Below are positions 33,109-40,354 of a DNA stretch of 64,000 bases, one piece after another. The notes beneath the pieces were generated by a model. It was not told where the DNA came from. It worked only from the letters and a program-made list of their open reading frames with translations, and searched no databases. Source of the stretch: DATLLN01 sp963809205 (GTDB taxonomy: Bacteria; Actinomycetota; Thermoleophilia; Gaiellales; JAICJC01). The stretch's first letter is position 1. Each line of letters begins with the position of its first letter. The stretch covers positions 62,001 to 126,000 of the forward strand of contig CAWEIS010000014.1 in the NCBI GenBank assembly GCA_963809205.1, given 5' to 3'. A program made the position numbers and the translations under genes.

Positions 33109-33812
33109 ACCCAGGCCGGATCGCCGGCCGCGGCGACGATGCCGGTCAGCTCGCGGAAGCTCTCGCCCGAGCTGGGCGAGCCGAAGATCGCCGATCCGGC
33201 AACCAGGATGTTCGCACCAGCGTCGAACACGTCACGGATGGTGTCCCGATTGACACCGCCGTCGACCTCCACGGCAACGCCGTCGTCACCTCTGCCGCGG
33301 GCGTAATCGCGCAGACGGGGCAGCCGGTCGAGCGTCGCCGGAATGAACCGCTGGCCTCCCCACCCCGGGTTCACGCTCATGCAGAGCAGGACGTCCGCGT
33401 AGCGCGAGGCCTCCCACACGGCCTCGACGGGCGTGGCCGGGTTGAGCGTGACGCCCGCCCGGCAGCCCAGCTGCTTGATCCGGTCGAGCGTGTAGTGGAT
33501 GTGCGGGCAGGTCTCGACGTGCACTGTGATGCTGTCGGCGCCGGCCGCGGCGAACTGCTCGATGTGCCGCTCCGGCTGCTCGATCATCAGGTGCACGTCG
33601 GCCATGGCGCCGTGCTCGTGGATCAGGTCGGCCAGGTCGGCCACCATCTTCGGGCCGAATGTGATCACCGGGACGAAATGGCCGTCCATCACGTCGATGT
33701 GGATCACCCGCGCGCCCGCCTCCAGCACCTCCGCCGTCTGCTCGCGCATCCGGGCGAAGTCGGCAGACAGGATCGAGGGCGCGACCTCCGTCGTCGTCGG
33801 CCATTCCGGCAT
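33105..33812 (-). CDS. rpe: Ribulose-phosphate 3-epimerase
   Basis: Interconverts ribulose 5-phosphate and xylulose 5-phosphate; ribulose 5-phosphate is the RibB substrate, so heading the rib operon is sensible. The 235-residue TIM barrel has VAPSILSADFARM, VIHIDVMDGHFVPVITFGP, VHLMIEQPERHI, MSVNPGWGGQRFIP and VEVDGGVNRDTI. I chose ATG 33812 (MPEWPTTTEVAPS), which has a TACGAT hexamer 6 nt upstream. Confidence 0.96.
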   Translation of the reverse strand: MPEWPTTTEVAPSILSADFARMREQTAEVLEAGARVIHIDVMDGHFVPVITFGPKMVADLADLIHEHGAMADVHLMIEQPERHIEQFAAAGADSITVHVETCPHIHYTLDRIKQLGCRAGVTLNPATPVEAVWEASRYADVLLCMSVNPGWGGQRFIPATLDRLPRLRDYARGRGDDGVAVEVDGGVNRDTIRDVFDAGANILVAGSAIFGSPSSGESFRELTGIVAAAGDPAWV

Positions 33813-33818
33813 GGCGGG

Positions 33819-33824
33819 ATCGTA
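33819..33824 (-). promoter_or_regulatory. -10-like hexamer TACGAT of the rpe-rib operon
   Basis: TANNNT hexamer 6 nt before the rpe ATG, no Shine-Dalgarno sequence. A leaderless start leaves no room for an FMN riboswitch ahead of the riboflavin genes. Confidence 0.5.
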
Positions 33825-33896
33825 GTGAACGCGGCCGTCCGAAGGCGGCCGGTACCCGTTCAATACGCCGCGCGGCGGGCGATCACCCGGTCAGGT

Positions 33897-34319
33897 ATGC
33901 GCTTTGCCAGACAGATCCTCCGCCGGCTGGCCGGCAGAGGACCGCGGATCGACGACGCGATCGTCGTCGACGGGCGCGTCATCCCCTACCGCTCGCTGGT
34001 CGAGGAGCTGCCGGCCATGGTGTACGTCCGCGCGGCCCAGGACGGCTTCGCGAACGTGTACGTCAGCCCGTTCAGCGGGCAGCTCACCGGCTACACGCCG
34101 GCCGAGTGGCGGAATGATGTGAAGATGTTCCAGAAGGTGCTCCACCCGGACGACCGCGACATGCTGGCGCTCGAGGAGTCGTCACAGGGCCGGCTGTCGC
34201 CCCCGGCGAGGTCGAGCGCCTCTGGGCACGCCGCGGCGACCTCGCGGCGTAGTCACAGAACACCGCGCTTGGCAACGGTTCCGCGGCGAAACGCGCGGCT
34301 CGAGACGGATCGGGTCTGA
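33897..34319 (+). pseudogene. Truncated PAS-domain protein, probably broken
   Basis: From ATG 33897 the first ~95 residues read as a short basic leader and a PAS sensor fold: SLVEELPAMVYVRAAQDGF, then VYVSPFSGQLTGYTPAEW and KVLHPDDRDMLALEES. PAS domains sense small molecules, light or redox and normally continue into an output domain. Here the fold is cut about two-thirds through. The annotated frame goes on as Arg/Ser/Pro-rich nonsense, while the +2 frame gives a brief coding-like end (PGEVERLWARRGDLAA) stopping at 34250-34252. No promoter hexamer or Shine-Dalgarno sequence precedes it. I read it as a remnant or frameshifted gene. Confidence 0.55.
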
Positions 34320-34519
34320 CCCCGCTCTGACCCCACATGTGCATTTTCGGCGCCGGATCGGCGCCGGGCGACTCCAGGGTGCGAAAGGGCGGGGGGTGTT
34401 CGCCGGGTTCCTCGCGGGTCGTGACGAGGCGGCGCGTCTCGCACGCGGGGACGGGTGGATTGGCACGGTTCGGCGCGCGGTCGCGCGTGAATTGGTCGTC
34501 AAGCGGGGTCAGAGCGGGG
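34253..34519. other. Sparse intergenic stretch with inverted repeats
   Basis: The only stretch of more than 200 bp without a credible intact gene. It holds the two facing copies of the GGGGTC-type repeat and small palindromes such as GGCGCC-GGATC-GGCGCC at about 34350-34366. A plus-frame fragment around 34398-34500 (FAGFLAGRDEAARLARGDGW) looks like the end of a lost protein but has no start or family I can name. Confidence 0.55.
34312..34334 (+). repeat. GGGTCTGACCCC-type repeat, left copy of an inverted pair
   Basis: A 23-bp unit combining a GGGTC-T-GACCC palindrome with a second CTGACCCC. Its reverse complement recurs at 34505-34527 with 22 of 23 bases identical, so the two copies bound a 216-bp segment like terminal inverted repeats. 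Confidence 0.8.
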
Positions 34520-34527
34520 TCAGGCCC
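34505..34527 (-). repeat. GGGTCTGACCCC-type repeat, right copy, containing the rsmB stop codon
   Basis: Inverted copy of 34312-34334 (one mismatch). The rsmB TGA (34520-34522) lies inside it. It has the same GGGGTC core as the 31-bp palindromes at 23852 and 48975. Confidence 0.8.
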
Positions 34528-35716
34528 GAGTGGCGTCGGCGATGTAGAAGCCGTCGGTGCCGTCGACGTGCGGGAGGGTCTGGCGGCCGCCCGGGACGGC
34601 GCCCTCGCACTCGTCGCGGCGGACGGTGCAGACCGAGTAGACAAGCCGCCCGCCGGCGGCCAGCAGGCCGCGGGCGTGGTCGAGCATTCGCCGCTGCAGC
34701 TCGGCCAGCTCCTGGGCTCCTTCGAGCGTCCTGCGCCAGCGGGCATCCGGCCTGCCGGCCAGAACGCCGAGGCCGCTGCACGGCGGGTCGAGCAAAATGC
34801 GGTCGAAGCCGCCGTCCCCAAACTCCAGCGCATCGGCCACCTCGACGCGCGCGCAGCTCGCACCGAACAGCTCCAGCGTCCCGCGCAGCGCCTTCGCCCG
34901 GCCACCGTGCCGCTCGACGCACACCAGCTCGCCCCTGTTCTCCATCAAAGCCGCCAGCTGTCCCGATTTGCCGCCCGGCGCCGCGCACAGATCGAGCACG
35001 CGCATCCCCGGCTCGGGCGCGAGCAGGCGCGCCGGGAGCATCGACGCCCTGGACTGCGGCCAGATCACGCCCTCCGCCAGCTCGCGGCTGGCGCCCACGT
35101 CGAGCTGCGCCTCAAGCACCCTTGCCTCGGGCACCTGCGGGTCGAGGCGCACCGGAACGCCGAGGTCGACCTCCGCGGCCTTCAGCGTGTTGACGCGAAC
35201 GCACAGCTCGGGCGACCGGTTCTGCGCCTCGGCGAGCTCCCCCGCCGCCTGCTCGCCCAGCATCGTCGTCCACTCCTCCATCACCCAGTCCGGATAGGAG
35301 TGGCGGAGCGCCGCCGGGAGCCCGGCGACCCAGCCGTCGTCGGCCTCCGCGATCCGCCGGAGCACCGCGTTCGCGAGGCCGCTGACGCGCTCGCCGGCGA
35401 CCGCACGGGCGAGCTCCACGCCCTCGCTGACCGCGGCTCGCGCCGGCACCCCGTCCGAGAACAGCACCTCGTAGCCGCTCACCCGCAGCGCGCTTCGCAG
35501 CTGCGGCTGGAGCTTGCCCGGCGACCGGCCGGCCAGCGTCTCCATCGCGTGATCGACCGTTCGCACCCGCTGCACGGCCCCGAACGCGAGCCGCATCGCC
35601 TGGCGCCGGTCGCGCGCGTCCAGCCCCCGCGCGGCCGACGGGAACGCTCGGTCGGCGTACGCGCCCTCCTCGAACGTCCGGCGCACGACCTCGTAGGCGA
35701 CGCGGCGCGCGCTCAC
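34520..35716 (-). CDS. rsmB: 16S rRNA (cytosine(967)-C(5))-methyltransferase
   Basis: 398-residue rRNA methyltransferase. It has an N-terminal NusB-like domain (about 1-130: AYEVVRRTFEEGAYADRAF, ALRVSGYEVLF) and a C-terminal RsmB catalytic domain with VLDLCAAPGGKSGQLAALM, FDRILLDPPCSGLGVL (catalytic PPC) and LVYSVCTVRRDECEGAV, where the TC-like cysteine is present. It ends GFYIADATRA at a stop located inside the repeat. The GTG overlaps the fmt stop (GTGA). Confidence 0.95.
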   Translation of the reverse strand: MSARRVAYEVVRRTFEEGAYADRAFPSAARGLDARDRRQAMRLAFGAVQRVRTVDHAMETLAGRSPGKLQPQLRSALRVSGYEVLFSDGVPARAAVSEGVELARAVAGERVSGLANAVLRRIAEADDGWVAGLPAALRHSYPDWVMEEWTTMLGEQAAGELAEAQNRSPELCVRVNTLKAAEVDLGVPVRLDPQVPEARVLEAQLDVGASRELAEGVIWPQSRASMLPARLLAPEPGMRVLDLCAAPGGKSGQLAALMENRGELVCVERHGGRAKALRGTLELFGASCARVEVADALEFGDGGFDRILLDPPCSGLGVLAGRPDARWRRTLEGAQELAELQRRMLDHARGLLAAGGRLVYSVCTVRRDECEGAVPGGRQTLPHVDGTDGFYIADATRA

Positions 35717-36585
35717 GACGCCAGCTTCGGCGGCTCGCGCAGACCACGGAGATACTCGTCCGCCGCCATCCGCCGCTTCCCCGCCGGCTGCAGCTCAAGG
35801 ATCTCCAGCCCGCCGTCGCCCGTGCCGACAACCAGCGGCGGCCCGATCGCGCCGATCGCCGGGGCGGCGTCTGTGAGCCGCGCCCGCCAGACCACGACCG
35901 GCCGGCCGTCGACCTGGCAGCGCGACCCGATGTGCGGCGAGAGACCGCGCACCTGGCGGTCGAGTTCGACCCCCGGCCGCCACCAGTCGAGCACGCGGTC
36001 GGCGCCCGTGATCTTGTGCGCGTAGGTGACGCCCTCCCCGGCCTGCGCGCGGGCCGCCGGGCGCTCCAGCAGCGCGCGCTCGAGCAGCGGCACGCCGAGC
36101 TCCAGTGCCCGCGCTCGGACGGCGCCGGCGTCGTCCTCGGGGCCGATGGCAATCGGCGCCTCGGCGATGATCGGCCCGGCGTCCAGCTCTGGCGCGACCT
36201 CGATCGCGGCCACCGCGGTCTCAGCGTCGCCCGCCATGATCGCCCGCTCGACCGGCGCGGCCCCCCGCCAGCGGGGCAGACGCGACGGGTGCAGGTTCAC
36301 CAGCGGGTAGGCGCCGAGCAGCGGCGCGCGCAGGATCTGGCCGAACGCCACGACGATCCCGGCGTCGGCGTCCGGCGGCTGCGCGCTGGCGTTCTCGGAC
36401 TGCACCAGCTCCAGGCCGAGCTCACGTGCGGCCACCGCGACCGGCGGCGGCGCCAGGCTCCGGCCGCGCCCCGACGGGCGGTCCGGCTGGCTGACGACGA
36501 TCCCCACCTCGATCCGGCCGCGCTCGACGAGGCGGCGTAGCACGTCCGCGCCGAACGGCGCGGTGCCGAAGTAGGCGACGCTCAC
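35713..36585 (-). CDS. fmt: Methionyl-tRNA formyltransferase
   Basis: Formylates initiator Met-tRNA. The 290-residue product has VAYFGTAPFGADVLRRLVER, VVSQPDRPSGRGRSLAPPPV, the catalytic NLHPSRLPRWRGAAPVERAI with the N/H/D-type site continuing MAGD, and a C-terminal OB-like domain. GTG 36585 overlaps the def stop as GTGA. The def-fmt-rsmB order is the widespread one. Confidence 0.96.
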   Translation of the reverse strand: MSVAYFGTAPFGADVLRRLVERGRIEVGIVVSQPDRPSGRGRSLAPPPVAVAARELGLELVQSENASAQPPDADAGIVVAFGQILRAPLLGAYPLVNLHPSRLPRWRGAAPVERAIMAGDAETAVAAIEVAPELDAGPIIAEAPIAIGPEDDAGAVRARALELGVPLLERALLERPAARAQAGEGVTYAHKITGADRVLDWWRPGVELDRQVRGLSPHIGSRCQVDGRPVVVWRARLTDAAPAIGAIGPPLVVGTGDGGLEILELQPAGKRRMAADEYLRGLREPPKLAS

Positions 36586-37184
36586 ACGGAGCGCAGGCGG
36601 AGCTCCCGCAGGGCGCCCTTGCGCTCGTCGTTCTGCGCGCGGTCGACGATCAACACGCCGTCGAGATGGTCGATCTCGTGCTGGATGACCCGCGCCTCCA
36701 GCCCCTCGGCCTCGTAGTCGACGGCCTCGCCGTCGGCATCGGTCGCCGACACCCGCACGCGGACGTGGCGCTCGACGGGGATCGACAGCTCGCCGCCGAG
36801 CAGCGACAGGCAACCCTCGTTCTCGACCTCGGTCTCCTCGGAGCGCTCGACCAGCTCCGGGTTGACCAGCACGTGCACGACGTCGTCGTCACGCATGCCG
36901 TAGACGAGCACCCGCCGGGACACGCCGATCTGCGGCGCCGCCAGCCCCACGCCGTGCGACGCGCGCATGATGTCGGTCATCCGCGCGGTCAGCGCGCGCA
37001 GCTCCTCGTCGGGCTCGCCGACCGGGACGGCCGGGTTCTTGAGCACGGGGTCGGGATACTGGCGGACGAGCCGCAGCGCGGCCAGCCGCCAGGCTCGCCG
37101 TTCCTCGTCGGTCGGCCCCTCGGTCGCCTCGGCGTCCTCATCGTGCTCGTGCTCGTGCTCGTGATCGTGTGCGTGCTCAGACAT
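36582..37184 (-). CDS. def: Peptide deformylase with His/Glu-rich N-terminal extension
   Basis: Removes the formyl group from nascent proteins. The catalytic domain (about 40-195) has all three motifs: HGVGLAAPQIGVSRR, NEGCLSLLGGE and VIQHEIDHLDGVL, with the metal Cys and the HExxH histidines. The first ~25 residues are unusual: SEHAHDHEHEHEHDEDAE, then an acidic linker, so the chain starts with a probable metal-binding tail. The start lies 8 bp inside the preceding hydrolase gene. Confidence 0.95.
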   Translation of the reverse strand: MSEHAHDHEHEHEHDEDAEATEGPTDEERRAWRLAALRLVRQYPDPVLKNPAVPVGEPDEELRALTARMTDIMRASHGVGLAAPQIGVSRRVLVYGMRDDDVVHVLVNPELVERSEETEVENEGCLSLLGGELSIPVERHVRVRVSATDADGEAVDYEAEGLEARVIQHEIDHLDGVLIVDRAQNDERKGALRELRLRSV

Positions 37185-37713
37185 CGGAGGCAGATGTTAG
37201 CGTCGCGTATCCGTCACCGAGCGCCGCCAGGAACGCCGCGTGCACGTCGGCGGCCGCCACCCGCCGGCCGTCGAAGGTCAGATCCTTGGTCGCGCACGCG
37301 TCGTGCACGACGGTGCACTCGAAGCCGAGGTCGACGGCGGCCCGCACGGTCGCATCGACGCACATGCTGGTCATCATCCCGCACAGCAACAGCTGGCTCG
37401 CGTCGCCGTCGCGCAGCCGCTGCTCGAGGTCGGTCTGCTGGAACCCGTTGGGGAACGCCTTCTGCACCACTGCCTCGCCCCCGTCCGGCGCGACGGCCGG
37501 GTTGATCTCCACGCCGGGCGTGCCGGGAGCGAAGAACTCGGCGTCCGCCGCGTCCCACACGTGCTGGAGGTGAACCACCTGCTCGCCGCGCTCGCGAAAG
37601 CCGGCGAGCACCTCGGCGGCCCTGTCCGCGGCGTTGCCTGCGCCGACCAGCTCGCTGCGTCCGCCGGGGAAGTAGTCGTTCTGGATGTCGATGACGACGA
37701 GTGCCCGTGCCAT
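37177..37713 (-). CDS. Isochorismatase-family cysteine hydrolase
   Basis: 178-residue cytosolic hydrolase of the nicotinamidase/isochorismatase fold. The catalytic triad is recognisable: the aspartate in LVVIDIQNDYFPGG, a lysine in VVQKAFPNGF, and the nucleophilic cysteine in LLCGMMTSMCVDATVRAA. Relatives hydrolyse nicotinamide, isochorismate, ureas and other amides, so the substrate is not decided. A TAGCCT hexamer lies 6 nt before the ATG, overlapping the end of the sulfotransferase gene. It is coupled to def. Confidence 0.88.
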   Translation of the reverse strand: MARALVVIDIQNDYFPGGRSELVGAGNAADRAAEVLAGFRERGEQVVHLQHVWDAADAEFFAPGTPGVEINPAVAPDGGEAVVQKAFPNGFQQTDLEQRLRDGDASQLLLCGMMTSMCVDATVRAAVDLGFECTVVHDACATKDLTFDGRRVAAADVHAAFLAALGDGYATLTSASDV

Positions 37714-37719
37714 CCGCTC

Positions 37720-37725
37720 AGGCTA
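37720..37725 (-). promoter_or_regulatory. -10-like hexamer TAGCCT of the hydrolase-def-fmt-rsmB unit
   Basis: TANNNT hexamer 6 nt before the ATG of the isochorismatase-like gene, overlapping the stop codon of the sulfotransferase gene (37723-37725). No Shine-Dalgarno sequence is seen. Confidence 0.45.
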
Positions 37726-38595
37726 CCAGCCGAGCGAACGCCCAAGCCGCGCCTCCAGCCGGCGGTTCGGCTCCGCGTAGTGCGCCTCCAGCTCACGGCG
37801 CGTGGCGTCCGTCATCCCCGAGTAGCTGACCTGGTTGCGCGACTCGAACGCCCGCCGGTCGTCCGGCGCCAGCCCCAGGAACGCCGCCAACTCGGCGTAG
37901 ACCGCGGTCTGATCGGCGAACATGTCCTCGCTGCGCAGCACCAGCAGGCGGTCGGTCGGGAAGGCAGTCCACCAGCGCTCCAGCTGCTCGAGGTACAGCC
38001 CACGCGTGCGGTACGAGTGGTAGCGGTGCGAGTGCCCGGTGAAGTCCGGATCGTCGAGCAGCCGCTGCTCCTCGCCGGCGATCCGCTCGGGCTCGGCCGC
38101 CAGCGCATCCTCGAACGACAACGTCTCCCAGCCGCCGCGCACCGACAGCTGGTAGTGCGAGTACGCGCGGTCGACCGGGTTGCGCAGGATGGCGACCAGC
38201 CGGACGTCCGGGAGCATGGCCGCCACCCGTCCTGGCACCGCCGGGTTCGCGAGGTAGTAGGTCGTCGCCTCGCCGGTCACCACCGGCAGGCCGCCGAGTC
38301 GCCGCTCCCTCGCGCGAACGTGCGCCCGCAGCGGGAACAGCCGGCGGTAGAAGTCGTCGCCTCGCCGGTAGTTGCGGTCGAAGAAGTGCGGCTCCTTGTG
38401 GCTGGCCGCCATCACCTGTGGGTGGCCGGTCAGCATCGTGTACAGCGAGGTCGACCCGCAGCGCTGCCCGCCGAGCACCAGGAAGTCCGGGAGCACCCGT
38501 GCGCGGCGTGTCGCCGAGCGCCATCGCATGGCGGCGCGCTCCCGCGCGGAGAACGACCCCGTGACGGCGCCCGACCGTGTCGTGTGGGTTTCCAT
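37723..38595 (-). CDS. Sulfotransferase (PAPS-dependent)
   Basis: 290-residue enzyme moving sulfate from PAPS to an acceptor, likely a carbohydrate. The 5'-phosphosulfate loop is DFLVLGGQRCGSTSLYTM and the 3'-phosphate motif is VAILRNPVDRAYSHYQLSV, as in heparan sulfate-type sulfotransferases. I chose ATG 38595 (METHTTRSG), not the TTG four codons upstream, because a strong Shine-Dalgarno sequence GGAGGAGA ends 2 nt... about 5 nt before it. It is divergent from two further sulfotransferases, which it resembles only in the binding motifs. Confidence 0.88.
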   Translation of the reverse strand: METHTTRSGAVTGSFSARERAAMRWRSATRRARVLPDFLVLGGQRCGSTSLYTMLTGHPQVMAASHKEPHFFDRNYRRGDDFYRRLFPLRAHVRARERRLGGLPVVTGEATTYYLANPAVPGRVAAMLPDVRLVAILRNPVDRAYSHYQLSVRGGWETLSFEDALAAEPERIAGEEQRLLDDPDFTGHSHRYHSYRTRGLYLEQLERWWTAFPTDRLLVLRSEDMFADQTAVYAELAAFLGLAPDDRRAFESRNQVSYSGMTDATRRELEAHYAEPNRRLEARLGRSLGW

Positions 38596-38636
38596 CGTCT
38601 CCTCCAAACAGCCGGGGATATACCATTTCGCCTGGT

Positions 38637-39518
38637 TTGGAGAGTCATCAGTTCGTCTTCGTGTGCGGCCTCCAGCGCAGCGGCACGACGATGCTCTATC
38701 GCTATCTGGGCGAGCATCCGTCGATCGCGGCGCTGCAGGGCACGCCGCGCCCCGCCAACGAGGGGCAGCACAACCAGAGCGTGTACCCGGCCGACGACAT
38801 GCACAGCAAGGCCGGCATGTTCGCCTTCCGGCCGGAGGCGCGCTTCACCGAGAACTCGCCGCTGGCGACGCCGGAACACGCTCAGACGCTCTACCGGGAG
38901 TGGTCGCGCTACTGGGACACCTCACGGCCGATGCTGATGGAGAAGTCCCCGCCCAACCTGATCCGGATGCGCTTCCTGCAGGCGCTGTTCCCGGACTCCG
39001 CGTTCGTCGTGATCATGCGCCACCCGATCCCGGTCTCGCTGGCCACGCAGAAGTGGAGCGACACCAAGCCCCACTCGCTGATCGAGCACTGGCTGCGGGC
39101 CCACGAGCTGATGGCGGAGGACGTGCCGCACGTGCGCCGCGTCCACGTCATGCGCTACGAGGATCTGGTCGCCGACCCCGACTCCGAGCTGCGCGCCGCG
39201 TTCGGGTTCCTCGGCCTCGAGGATCACGGCCCCGGGCGGACGACCGCCGAGGGCCTGAACACGGACAACTTCCACGCCGACCGCACGCTGCGCACCGGGG
39301 TCAACGACCGCTACTTCGACGACTGGTACGGGCCGCGCCGCCACACCGTCGTCCGCCGGGCGTACTACGAGACGACCGAGCGCCGGTACGAACGGCGCGC
39401 GCGCCACTTCGGCTACAGCCTGCGCCGGCCGCATGAGCTGCGGACGCCGACGCTGCGCCTCCCGGGGCTGTCCGACCGGGGCCAACGGCCCGCGGTCGCG
39501 GCGTCCCCCGCTCGGTGA
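38637..39518 (+). CDS. Sulfotransferase, tandem paralogue 1
   Basis: About 293 residues with FVFVCGLQRSGTTMLYRYLG as the PAPS 5' loop, MLMEKSPPNLIRMRFLQALF, and the 3' motif VVIMRHPIPVSLATQKW. A late block NTDNFHADRTLRTGVN is shared with the next gene. The start is uncertain: TTG 38637 (LESHQFVFV) gives a natural N-terminus, while GTG 38577 would overlap the divergent gene. It shares a GTGA junction with its paralogue and probably modifies the same glycan. Confidence 0.87.
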   Translation: MESHQFVFVCGLQRSGTTMLYRYLGEHPSIAALQGTPRPANEGQHNQSVYPADDMHSKAGMFAFRPEARFTENSPLATPEHAQTLYREWSRYWDTSRPMLMEKSPPNLIRMRFLQALFPDSAFVVIMRHPIPVSLATQKWSDTKPHSLIEHWLRAHELMAEDVPHVRRVHVMRYEDLVADPDSELRAAFGFLGLEDHGPGRTTAEGLNTDNFHADRTLRTGVNDRYFDDWYGPRRHTVVRRAYYETTERRYERRARHFGYSLRRPHELRTPTLRLPGLSDRGQRPAVAASPAR

Positions 39519-40354
39519 GCGACCAGCTGATCCTGTTCGTCGGCGGCCTGCATCGCAGCGGGACGACCATGCTCGCACGCATGCTGGCCGAACATCCGCA
39601 GGTCAGCGGGTTCGCCGAGACGGGCGCGCCGGCCGACGAGGGCCAGCACCTGCAGGACGTCTACCCCGTGATTAGCCCGGGACGCCAGGCCGGGCGGTTC
39701 GCGTTCCACCGCGAAGCGCACCTCACGGAGGCCTCGCCGCTTGCCGGCTCCGAGGGCCGCGAACGGCTGATGGCCGCATGGTCTCCGCACTGGGACACCG
39801 CCCGCCGAGTGCTGCTTGAGAAGTCCCCGCCGAACATGCTGATGACGCGCTTCCTGCAGGCAACGTTCCCCGGACAGGCACGGTTCGTGCTGGTCGTCCG
39901 CCACCCGGTCGCCGTCGCCTGCGCGACCCAGAAGTGGAGCGCCACGCGTCCGCACGAGCTCCTGCGCCACTGGGCGGTCGCGTACCGGACGCTGGCCGGC
40001 GACCTGCCGTCGATCGACCACGTTGCCGTCGTCCGCTACGAGCAACTGGTCAGCGACCCCGATGCCGCGGTCGCCCGCGCACTGGCCGTCGTCGGCCTGG
40101 ACGACAATGCACCCGGCCGATCGGTGGAGTCCGGCGTCAACGCCGACAACTTCACCGCCGACCGCACCACCCGCGGTGACGTCAACCAGGGCTACTTCGC
40201 CGGCTGGCAGGCGCGCAAGCGCTCGCTTCCGCGGCGCGTGTACCTCGACCTGGCGGAGCGCCGCTACGAGGGCGACGCGCGCGCCTGGGGGTACAGCATC
40301 CGCCGGCTCGAGCAGGTGCCGGCGACCGATCCGGCAGTGGCGCGGCTGGCATGA
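39515..40354 (+). CDS. Sulfotransferase, tandem paralogue 2
   Basis: 279-residue paralogue of the preceding gene with the same motif series: ILFVGGLHRSGTTMLARMLA, VLLEKSPPNMLMTRFLQATF, VLVVRHPVAVACATQKWSA and NADNFTADRTTRGDVNQGYF. The two products clearly arose by duplication but have diverged a good deal. The GTG start overlaps the stop of paralogue 1 (GTGA), and its own stop overlaps the flippase start (ATGA). Confidence 0.88.
   Translation: MSDQLILFVGGLHRSGTTMLARMLAEHPQVSGFAETGAPADEGQHLQDVYPVISPGRQAGRFAFHREAHLTEASPLAGSEGRERLMAAWSPHWDTARRVLLEKSPPNMLMTRFLQATFPGQARFVLVVRHPVAVACATQKWSATRPHELLRHWAVAYRTLAGDLPSIDHVAVVRYEQLVSDPDAAVARALAVVGLDDNAPGRSVESGVNADNFTADRTTRGDVNQGYFAGWQARKRSLPRRVYLDLAERRYEGDARAWGYSIRRLEQVPATDPAVARLA

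Noticed and set aside
30183..33812. FMN riboswitch before the riboflavin genes
   Set aside because: No RFN-like leader; the promoter hexamer is 6 nt from the rpe start and internal genes overlap.
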